The notes beneath the pieces were generated by a model. The model was not told where the DNA came from. It did no database searches and saw nothing but the letters and a program-made list of their open reading frames with translations. From contig OZ037770.1 of the NCBI GenBank assembly GCA_964035545.1, positions 10,504,973 through 10,568,972 of the forward strand: 64,000 nucleotides of DNA, given 5' to 3'. Both the position numbers and the translations under genes were made by a program. Position 1 is the first letter of the stretch; the number at the start of each line of letters is the position of its first letter. Below are positions 49,106 through 59,083 of the stretch, piece by piece. Origin of the DNA: Bugula neritina (Eukaryota > Bryozoa > Gymnolaemata > Cheilostomatida > Bugulidae).

Positions 49106-49770
49106 ATGATGCCTTCACACTATCAAGTATTTGTACTCGCCAATACAGATACATGTCAAGATGGACCCTGGAATGCATCCAGGGTCCATCTTGATAGAGT
49201 GATAAAATTTCAAAAGAAAATTGTCCGTACAATTCACCGTATAATTCACCGCAAGCCTTTTGGATACCATTCTAAAGACCTGTTTAGAAAATCAGACATT
49301 CTGCCAGTTGACAAGTTGTACAAGTACAAACTGCTAATTAAAGCCCATAAAATCTACAATTCAGAAAGCTTTTCAACACACTCTCACTGTACTACTCATC
49401 ATCAGTTGCAATCTCTCTCTGTTCCATTTTATTCCTCATTTGCTGGTCAACGCAACTCAAATATTGTAATATCTGCACTGTGGAATAAGTTGTCTAAATT
49501 TTTAAAGATTATACAGCCACTTGGTAAATTTAAAGTGGAATTGAGGCATCACCTCCACTCTGTTGAGTGATCTGCGGTGCCTTGTATGGTAATGCCAACA
49601 TTGGGCCCGCGTACCACTAGCCATGCTATTTCGCACTGGGCTTCATCATAACTTCCGACAGCTTATTTTTATATATACTGTTATTTGTCACTATGTTTCC
49701 TTTTCAATTGTTTGTCTGCTCTTGTAACTTATACTAGTTGTAAAACACTATATTATGTTGAAATAAAACA
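49106..49770 (+). mobile_element. LINE 3' fragment (end of a reverse-transcriptase ORF plus tail)
   Basis: The open frame from about 49106 to 49570 ends in a sequence typical of the region after the reverse-transcriptase domain of non-LTR retrotransposons: KFQKKIVRTIH, a PVDKLYKYKLLIKAHKIYN stretch, SALWNKLSKFLK and FKVELRHHL. It is followed by a tail ending in aaataaaacacacaca. The 5' part is missing. Comparison with the M2 flank suggests the inserted DNA begins near 49155, with a perfect hairpin there. It could belong to the CR1/Jockey/L2 side, which I cannot resolve. Confidence 0.7.
49156..49194. repeat. Perfect 17-bp inverted repeat at the LINE insertion edge
   Basis: tcaagatggaccctgga, five bases atgca, then the exact reverse complement tccagggtccatcttga. 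Confidence 0.95.
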
Positions 49771-50388
49771 CACACACCCCCACACACACACACACGCACG
49801 CGCGCACATTCATACAACAACTACAAAATTCTAAAACTTAACATAAATAACATATATATCAGGATATATGAGCATAAACAATGATTTTTTGCAACTTAAT
49901 TATTTAAATAGATCTGCAATTTATACAACTTTTATGCGAAACTGATTTAAATAAGTTGATAATAAAATTCCTTTTGTAAAGTTCTATGTTTTCAAAACTC
50001 AAAATATTTCAAAACTTTATGTTTGTATCTTGCGAGATCATGCATTGACACCACATTGTTGTATTATGTTACAAAAATTATTTTACATATAATACTATCA
50101 TATACGTATTTATTATGTTATGATGTTATATCAATGTGCTAAATCATATATTACTATATTAAAGCTCATATACACATATGTATGTATATGTTGCACAATA
50201 TTACATTATGTTATGATATATCATGTAGTGTTCCTATACTAAATCATGTGTTATTAATATACTGTATTATTTTCTATTTTATTTTGCGGTATTACTTACA
50301 TTATATATATATAAATGCCATTACTATGTTATTCTATCCTGCTATATCACTATACGCTATCATATCATATTACTGTATCTTGCAGTAA

Positions 50389-50731
50389 GCCTAGGGCCAC
50401 ACTGTGCGTATTTTCGCATGCGAAAATTAAAATCACAAGTAGCAAAGGTGTCCACTGTAGCGTCAGTGATGCGTGATAAAGAAAGCTTTCATTTTTAAAT
50501 CGCACTCGCTTTCAATAAAACGCAATTTACTGGAATATAGCACTAAATAAAGAAATTGGGCTCGCTGATTAACTACTAGCCAATTAGGTGACGACGACGG
50601 AGACGATTCGCACTTGCGTTGAAAATGCAGAGCGACAAGTGCGAATGTTTTCTCAACGCGTTCAGTGGACACCTTTGCTACTTGTGATTTCAATTTTCGC
50701 ATGCGAAAATACGCACCGTGTGGCCCTAGGC
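50389..50731. mobile_element. Harbinger-like MITE, copy 1 (343 bp, TAA target duplication)
   Basis: Its terminal inverted repeats are about 70 bp (GCCTAGGGCCACAC ... GTGTGGCCCTAGGC, with an internal palindrome TTTTCGCATGCGAAAA). It is flanked by TAA on both sides (50386-50388 and 50732-50734). The paralogous gene P1 keeps the empty site gcagTAACAG at 42057-42066. A 3-bp TAA target duplication points to the PIF/Harbinger superfamily. It lies exactly at the splice acceptor of P2 exon 3. Confidence 0.85.
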
Positions 50732-50861
50732 TAACAGTTGACAAAACATCTGGAGTGCTGTGTGGCGGAGACTTGAACTTGCTAACAGATGGAGATATGA
50801 TAACTACCACCTGTGTTATAGATAAAGGTATAGTGAGGTAATTGAGTTGTGAGTACCTGTA

Positions 50862-51392
50862 ATTTCTGTGTTGCAAAGGTCAAGAGGTTAGACACTGGCT
50901 TAGAAAGCACAAGGTCAGTGGTTCAAATACCAGTAAGCCTAGGGCCACACGGTGCGTATTTTCGCATGCGAAAATTGAAATCACAAGTAGCAAAGGTGTC
51001 CACTGTAGCGTCAGTGATGCATGGTAAATCAAGCTTTCATTTTTAAATTGCACTCGCTGTCAATTTACTGAAATGTAGCACTAAAATAAAGAAATTGGGC
51101 TCGCTAAATAACTACCAGCCAATTAGGTGACGACGACAGAGACGATTCGCACTTGCGTTGAGAATGCTGAGCGGCAAGTGCGAATGTTTTCTCAACACGT
51201 ACAGTGGACACCTTTGCTACTTGTGATTTCAATTTTCGCATGCGAAAATACGCACAGCGTGGCTCTAGGCCAAGTTAAGACACTCTGCAATGTTGAGAAA
51301 AGCTTTTTGCTGCAACAGAAAATAAATCTGTAGCCAAATTAAAAACCAGTCCATTATAGGTTCTCACAGGGATGGTAACTATATATAGAGCA
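50862..51392 (+). mobile_element. SINE copy in P2, split by a MITE
   Basis: The head at 50862-50936 (ggttagacactggcttaga and ggttcaaataccag) and the tail at 51271-51392 (taggttctcacagggatggt) are separated by the second Harbinger-like MITE. The uninterrupted orthologue is in P1 at 42190-42365. Confidence 0.7.
50937..51270. mobile_element. Harbinger-like MITE, copy 2 (334 bp), nested in a SINE
   Basis: It has the same inverted repeats and interior as copy 1 (about 90% alike by eye). The left flank is TAA (50934-50936); the right flank is CAA, one change from a target duplication. The interior keeps the gacgacgac...gagacgattcgcacttgc segment of copy 1. Confidence 0.85.
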
Positions 51393-52459
51393 TAAAACTT
51401 TATAAAATTGTTACTTATACAATGATTACGTGGTATGTATATTTGTGCTGAACACTTATACCTATGGCCTTGACTGTTTGCAGCTGCTTAATAATGTTAT
51501 AACATGTTTCTGAGAAATAAGAAAACTTCTAATGAGTTAAATGGAGATAAACAAAGCTTAAGAAAGTCTAGTTCTTAGTATTATAGCCAATAGTTAAGTC
51601 TCAATGCTGCCTATTGGCTGATTATAAAGGCTCTGTATTGTAGAATGTATCAAGGATCAGCATTCTCATCAGTATTTTTTATTGCCCAAGTGCCGATATG
51701 GGCAAGCCCACGCAATAATCGTAAGTGTTAAATAACAATACTTAGATTGTAGCAAATGTTTATAATTATGGTTTATGCAAGTATATGACCATTGAATTAC
51801 TTTGTAGTAAATTTAATTTAAATTTTAAGGTCTATTTATATGCAAGACAGTAACTCAAACAGAATATTGATTTATTAGCTTTAATCTTCAGTAACTTTAG
51901 TATACTTTATGTTGCTAATTACACTATGGTTGACATGTACAACGACAAATCTAACTTTAGGTTTTAGTGTGTTTATTTATTACATTGTGATATTTATTCT
52001 AACCTAAGAAAACTAAAATTATAACTGTGCAAGCTGGAAATTAGCTAAAAGCAACTAAAAGCAACTATTGAGAAGACAATTACAACTTATTTTTCTGAAT
52101 GACAACCCAGTGAACCCTAATCTATGTAAAATTTTAACTCATGTGATTTCACTTTAGTGAGATTTGCTTTCTAGTGAATGCCAAAACTTTATTTTTGTAG
52201 GACATAAATAAAAGTTTGCTGTCATTGAATTATTTTTATTAATTCTAGATTTAGAGCTAACTCAGGTAGGCATCAGGCAAAGTAAAAAGAATTGTGGTTA
52301 CCGATAACTTCAAGCAGCTACGCATGACCCAGTTAACTCTAACCCTATGATCTATCTAAACGTTGAACCCTCCTTTGATGAAGTTCAACGAATAGAGATA
52401 ATTAGAGACATGGCTGACCCTTTGTGCATGGCAGAAGTTGAAATTATTAGAAATAATTA

Positions 52460-54417
52460 AAATGCAATGTTGAGTAAAGTGTGAAGCAACTTTTTAAAAT
52501 AACAATTTTCAGTTTTTGCTCATTGTAAACTTGTGGAAATTTATTAGTAACATCTATTCGGCATAGCATGACTTTGGGCCTGTAAGATGAAATATTAACA
52601 TTTATAAAACAATAGTAGAAACATAATCTACCATAAATAATCAAAACTGATGTATATCATTATTAATTTTTTATGTTGTAGAAGCTTGGAATATTTTGTT
52701 TTACTTTACTCCGGTCATGCTAAAATATACTGTAATAGTGTTGTCATAATTCCACTATTGAAATGTCTGCTGCAGAATATAGAAAACTAAGGGATTCCAA
52801 GTATTAATGGGACTTACTGTGCAAACAACTCTTCTATAACCACTACAGCTTTTTTGTGTAAACAGGTGAATATGATTGTTTCTTACAACTTTCAACAACC
52901 AATATTAGCATTGCTAGCTCGCTAAATCTGAACATCACTTCATCCAAGAGATTATTTTGCAAGTCAGGTCTAGCTAAAGTCAGCTTCCAACCTCAAAGTA
53001 AAGTCTAAAATAAAAGGCACCTTCTGCTTATAATATATAGTGAAATCTTCATCTCTGATCCAACTTGTTTTTGGATTAATAAAATTTAAAAAAATTATAA
53101 TTTGCACATTGCAGTTGGAGTAAAACAAGAAACTCAAATTATTTCCATGTGATACTTTTTATATAGTGCAAGTGGTATGTCTAACTATAGATTAGAACAC
53201 GGCTATCAGTGCACCTAATTATAGCTGCAACTAACAGGCGACAGCTGCGGTCAAGTTATTTAAATTTTTCTATACAACATATTGGTTTATATAGCTGTAG
53301 TGTGTTATAATGATGACTTCACACAACATGGAACACTTATAGCGCTTTTCTAAATAGCAGTCATTCATCATTTTATGTGGCATTATTAATTACAGACAAG
53401 CTATAGTTTGTTAGCTTTTACACCATACATAAAACTCACATGATGTTATTGTAACGTATTAAACGTCAGTGAATATATTTGTATGCTTTAATTCCATTTT
53501 TTTACATTTTGAACCTTTTTTTTTCAGACTATTCAAAATAGTTATGAAACAATTAGTATATACATAATATGCTACCTTTTATTATAAACATAGTAGAACA
53601 ATGGCGCCAAATTATCGAATTATTAATCCATTTTGCATCAATAAAGGTTGTGTGAGTAACCGATCTCAAATGTTTTAAGATGCTATAGTTAATTAGTTAC
53701 CTTGTCGGCAAGTTTGCATTTGTAACTAAAATATATTTCTATATGCATGGCTAATGCTGTAGGTTCAACTAACTTGATGATTTATGACTATGTAAGCTAT
53801 CAAAGTTTTGAAAGACATCGTTGTCAAATAATTTTATTTTATTACACTATTAGCAAAACAATAGATAAGATACAAAAAAGAAATTAAATGCAACTTTACA
53901 AAACTTGAATAATTGCAAAACAAGTTTTCTGACTATGAAAGTCTATTGCAAATAGTGTAAAAAATAGCCTCTATCAAATGTTATAAGATATATTTAAACT
54001 AAATATAGTGTATTTAAATTGAAAACACAAATTTTGAAACATTTCATGGATTTTGGCAGTGCAGATAACAGCTTGGCTACTTAAATAACTATAACTGTCT
54101 ATATATATCTTACGTCAGTAATATCATCTGTTAAGAAATACTTGAAGATTATATTGGCAAACGAATTATCATGCCAACTACTCAGCCTTATACAAAAATA
54201 TTGAAGTGATGGTCTATCAGTTGATCTCTATTTAGGAGCAGTAGTAGAGGAATGGAAACAGCTTAAGTTCTTTAAATTTTTTATTAAACTTTGACTTGGG
54301 ACACGGGTTGAAATTTTTGAACGAACACAACTTCTTATGCTACATTTCTACTCTAGAAAACAGGCTTTTCTCCATTTCTCCTTCACTGCACTTACCTCTT
54401 AATTTCTGCTTCTGCAT
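52460..54417. other. Intergenic region between P2 and M2
   Basis: It is alignable in long stretches with 43442-44745 and then 45330-45700 of the first gene pair (for example ttcaactaacttgatgattt). It lacks the (TA)n tract and retrozyme present there. No gene seen. Confidence 0.6.
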
Positions 54418-56793
54418 TTATGGAGCTTTGTAAATTTTGACTTCTTTAATGCAGAGTGGGTCGGCGATAGTTCTAGTAATTTCTATTTCAGTGGCGCATT
54501 TAAATTCAGTATCAATATTTTGATAAATCATTGGATTGGTGTTGGCTGTATCATTAGATGCAACATGGAGATCTCTATAGGTTCCACCGGTTTTTCTTTG
54601 TCTGATGTTTACATTCATTAACTCAGAAGCTAAATATAAATAAAATGAATAATTGTTTTAGAAAAATGTTATATTATTTTATTTTTATATTATATTACTT
54701 ATTTTTATTTTTAATAAATATATTATGTTATAAATTAAACTATATGATTGTTACTTTTAATCACTCAGAAATTAAACCTAACACTTTCATGCGATGCGTT
54801 AGTCATTGTAACTTGCTCATGTTATAATACTAGGTGTTGTAGTATTAGACTTAACAATATATATAGAAAAGCATACATTAGCATGGTGCACTTTTATATT
54901 AAAATTGAAGAGAGAAAATTAAAATGATTTTTTTTCAGCATTTTAGTAACATTCTCTCACCATAATCCCCTGTACCCCAAATTCGTACTTCTGCTATTGA
55001 GGTTGTACCAGTCCAAATGATTGTAACTCTCGGGAAGGTCTACAAAAGTCAATCAAGTATTATACACGCAATCTCTGTATGGGAAAAATGGCTTTTATTT
55101 GCCTGAGAGATATTTTATCAGAAACTTGGTCACTGAAAAATAATTGCTCTCACTTGAATTCGAACCACAGACCTCTGGCTTGCAGGCAGGTGCGCTGATT
55201 CTTATAACATTACAAGGACTACTGGTAAAACTATATACCAAGTTTAACCTGTGCATGTACTGGTTAAAGTTAAGCTAATTCAAGTCAGCAAGTAAAAAAA
55301 ATAGCAAAAATTACGACAAAGGTTTTGAAATACACACTGACCATCGCCAAAAACACCTTGGTTTAGAAAATACTTTTGCTAATTGGGTGGATGCTGTTTA
55401 ACAGATCATACCGCAGTGGTTTGAGTCTGGAGGAGCATCCAGTCATAATTGCTCCTGTACGACATGCAAATAAGTTCTTAGCTAGCTTTGAAAAACTCGT
55501 TTAATCAAGGGTTCTCACGGAGATAGTGACTACAAATTCGCGGGACTTTCAGTTTCCTATCTGTAGCAGCAGGGTTATGATATAAACAGCGTAACATATA
55601 AGTAATAACATAGAAACGCCTGCAGTACAAAAACTACCAGACTTGTATACGCCTTACCTCACTACCTTTATCTATACAGACGGATGTAGTAAAGTTTCCA
55701 TCCACCAGAAAATCTAAATCTCCACCATCAATTACTCCAGATTCATCATCAACAGTTACTGCAAGTCACACACAACATAAAATAACAAGTTAGATAATTT
55801 TGTAAATTAGCATATTTTAAGGTTATAATTATAATAGCTAAACAGCAATTTTGTGAAATTGTTTCACCAAAATGATATGCTTATAAGATTCAAAATAAAA
55901 ATTTGTTTAATGGTTTGCCAATAGTGATAGCTGTGTTGCATGAGCTTGTCTTTTCCAATTGTGAAAAATGTACTGTAAATGTTTATTACAAGATTTTAGT
56001 AATTAAATTAAATTCATATAGCGAAAAGAATAGATGCATAGTAACTGAATGTTATATATAAAACTATTGTGAGCTCACATTCTATAACAGGAGGCCCCAC
56101 AGTAGCAGGATTATAGAAAGTTGTAGTTGGAACTGTAATTGTTGTACTGATCATTGTCTCCGTATCCTGTATCATAGTGTAGGTTACAGTAGACACCCCC
56201 ACTTCTTCACACGGTTCTAGAGTTATCTCCCTTGACAAAGAGCAGGTGGCGCTAGTGCCGTCATATGTAACTCCTTGGCAATAGTCCTTTAAACTTAGAC
56301 ACTTGGATACACACTTCAGCAAGCTATAGACCTCCTGATGTATTTTCTCTTCAACTTGTGTCACACAGCTACCACCTGGTTGTTTTTGTAACAGCATGGA
56401 GTTCACAGTGACTGTCTACAGTTACACATATAGCAAAATAGCAATAGTATAATTATGATATAATAACAAGTTTTGCCGCAATAGCATATAATACACATAA
56501 TTTAATTCTGAAATCTATTTTCTCGTCATTGATTTTACTTTCGCCATTAAGAATTTGTCTATTCTTGTACTAAATTATCTAAAAGCAATACCCATAACAA
56601 AATTGTGCGCCTTATATATGCTTCATATTTTAAACATTTAACAAGCAATGTTACTTGCTACTTCATGCTGCAAAATTTGAGAGCTCACAATATATAATAA
56701 AGCCACATAAAATGTTACATAACAACGTACCTTCACTTTGCATGCTGTTAAATACAGAATAAAAAGCAGCAATACACTTCTGATCACTTTCAT
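54418..56793 (-). CDS. M2: secreted PAN-like / fucolectin-like protein with short stalk (5 exons)
   Basis: Exons from 5' to 3': 56793-56731, 56415-56079, 55758-55658, 55039-54961, 54629-54418. Phases join to give 263 residues. The signal peptide is identical in sequence to that of M1 (21 residues). The PAN-like domain is nearly the same (GSCVTQ, KCVSKC, YCQGVTYD, TCSLS, PCEE). The Thr stalk is reduced to about ten residues (STTITVPTTT) where M1 has about 18 repeats. The lectin-like domain is complete (LVDGNFTTSVCID, TSIAEVRIWG, NTNPMIYQN, DPLCIKEVKIY). The intact frame suggests a working gene. It forms a convergent pair with the dead P2, mirroring P1/M1. Confidence 0.85.
55146..55217 (-). mobile_element. 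tRNA-like SINE head, Ala(TGC)-like, in M2 intron 3
   Basis: The reverse complement has cagcgcacctgcctgcaagc and ggttcgaattc at tRNA spacing. It is related to 12561-12630. Confidence 0.5.
55400..55550 (+). mobile_element. SINE copy in M2 intron 3
   Basis: Body catccagtcataattgctcc and tail ggttctcacggagatagtga match the family; the head is degraded (accgcagtggtttgagtctg). Confidence 0.65.
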
Positions 56794-57435
56794 GGTACGG
56801 GACTAAAATAAAGTTGAGTCTATAAGATGTATTCCTTACAAACTATACCTTTGACGAATAAGTAACTATTTACTATTTGTATTTATTGGTGAAAAGTTTG
56901 CTGACAGCTTTTAATCAATATTTGACAACATTGGAAACGTGTTACTAGCTAATAAATATTCTCTGTAACATAATTTATATCTATACAGAAAACTTACATG
57001 GCTCTAAACACAGCCAAAAATGACGAAGTAAAATTGTATTTGTCTTGCAATGTTTAACTATTTCTGGCGCCTAAAAACTGATACCAATTCAATAAAACAA
57101 TGAAATAATGACCTCAATATAAGAAAATTGAATTAAACTTATCAATAATATTCTTAATAATTAATAAGATATTAGAATCACTTATTTGGAAATTATTTTA
57201 TATGTAAACACGTGTTGCTAGGCATAACGTGTTATATATAAGTATACTGCGTCATTACTCAAAGCAATTGCCGCAGACAATATTGACTTAAGCCTTCAAT
57301 ATAAGCTATTTCAAGTCTTTGGAAAGCAAGTAGAGACAAAGCCAACATTAACTCTTTTACAATAATAGACCTGTATGTAAAGTTTGTGAACAGTTTGAAT
57401 TATAAGTCCATCATTGGTGTTGTTTGTAAGAAACA

Positions 57436-57648
57436 GCAGCCGCGGTCTAGGGGTTAGAGTCATAGCTAAGTGAGCACTAAGTAATGGGTTCGAACTGGCA
57501 AAGGCCTTTGGTAAAGTTAAGAAGAACATCCAATCATGATTGCTCCTGTGCCCCATCTGAATAAGTCCTTAGCCCGATTTAACAAATAGAAAGCACTTCC
57601 ATCAGGGGTTTCTCACAGGAATGACAACTATAAACTCGCATGAGGTTA
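57436..57648 (+). mobile_element. SINE copy, full length, with target-site duplication
   Basis: tRNA-like head (gcagccgcggtctaggggtt, B-box gggttcgaact), body (catccaatcatgattgctcc, cccatctgaataagtcctta), tail (ggtttctcacaggaatgaca). It is flanked by attggtgttgtttgtaag (57412-57429) and attggtgttgtttataag (57649-57666). The M1 flank has the uninterrupted single copy near 49070-49087. Confidence 0.85.
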
Positions 57649-57727
57649 TTGGTGTTGTTTATAAGCTAAATGGCAGAATATACTTTTACAATAATATATC
57701 AAGTACATGTACACACAAGTACAGTTA

Positions 57728-57785
57728 CAACAACACACACACTCACACACACTCACACACACTCACACACACTCACACACACTGC
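57728..57785. repeat. (ACACACTC)n microsatellite
   Basis: Short tandem octamers. A related (AC)n lies at 49768-49806 in the paralogous flank. Confidence 0.9.
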
Positions 57786-57789
57786 ACAC

Positions 57790-59083
57790 AACAACTAAAA
57801 AGTGGTACTGCTTGTTAATTATATTGCGATAACATTATGATTACCAATAAATTTGTCTTTTATTTATAATTGCATTTTATATAAATAATATTTTTTTAAA
57901 CTGAAACATAAACATAAAAATGGAAGAATGGTATTATAATAAAGCACTGCCTATTACAATAACTCTAAAACTTGACATAAGTAACATATATATCAAGATA
58001 TATGAGCATACAGTCAACAAAATAATCCGTAATAACTATTTCAGCTATAAGTATCAGTTAGAGACCACAAGCCACTCTCATAAAAACATTATAACAACAA
58101 CAACTGTCACAATCACAATCTCAAGAATTTAATTATTACTTAATTCAAGTAAAGTGCAATTAGAATTGTTTTATAGCAACTAAGGTGATAATAATGATAT
58201 AGTGTATAACCTTTAGAGTTTATAGCTGTTTTAGTTTTACAGTATCATAACATTATATAGACACCTTTCAATTGGAATTCAAATAAAATTAATGTGGATG
58301 GCTAAAAACTAAAATTTCAAGTGTGCACTAAATTAAGTAACATCAGCGAGATAGATATTAGTCATTATTCTGAAAAATTGCCATTTGGCAGATTTCACTA
58401 GAGAATAAAGCATTCAGGGACCAGGGTAATACTGTATAGAGTTGTAGCATTGACTTCTTTGTTACATGAGTTAGTTAAATGACTCTGAATTTGGGTAATT
58501 TGCCAACAATGAAGTACTTTAACTTTGAAGTAATTTTATTGACAATTTTTTTAAAAACATCCTTCAAATAAAATGGCATACCACGTCTCTGATGTCATAC
58601 AGTGCTAAACAAATTTAAACTGGTCACAGCATTTTATATTATAGGTCTGCTGATGGAATATTGATCATGTTAGGCACATTTTTTTTGAAGATTTGAAATA
58701 GCATTTATTTTTCATATCAATATAGATAATTTTTAAAAATCTGTCCATGACGCACACATAGCTGTTTTGTCATCAAAGTTTGTAGCATTTTATAATACTT
58801 GATAGAGCACTATATAACATAGTTCCACAACTAGAATTTATACTAACAAAAGCCATTGTGATCATTATGTTGAATAAAGATACTAGAATATGTGCTAGTC
58901 ATAGTTGCTATGGTAACCTAATATACTATTACAGTATGCTAACTATAGTTACTATATATAGCCTATAGCTATATGGCCACTTTATTTTACTAGCTATAAA
59001 AGTTACTTTATTTTACTAGCTATATAGTTGCTATAATGGTGACAAATTTACTACAATATACTATGTTGACATAATCACTATGG
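57790..59083. other. AT-rich spacer, no gene recognised
   Basis: The left part (57940-58010) is alignable to 49830-49880 of the first gene-pair flank. The rest is unique. The 70-codon frame at 57920-58132 has no supporting features. Confidence 0.45.

Larger units (their letters stand above)
50732..52459 (+). pseudogene. P2: pseudogene of the PAN/mucin/lectin family (lectin exons only)
   Basis: Relics of P1 exons 3-5 at 50732-50837, 51644-51720 and 52249-52459. Exon 3 has 5 extra bases and its acceptor is displaced by a MITE. Exon 4 lost 5 bases (77 against 82). Exon 5 has an in-frame TAA at 52305-52307 where P1 has AAA. The PAN/mucin exon is gone: sequence like P1 intron 1 (around 49890-50010, compare 39980-40090) passes directly into sequence like P1 intron 2. 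No first exon remains upstream, where a LINE fragment lies. It is clearly non-functional. Confidence 0.88.
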
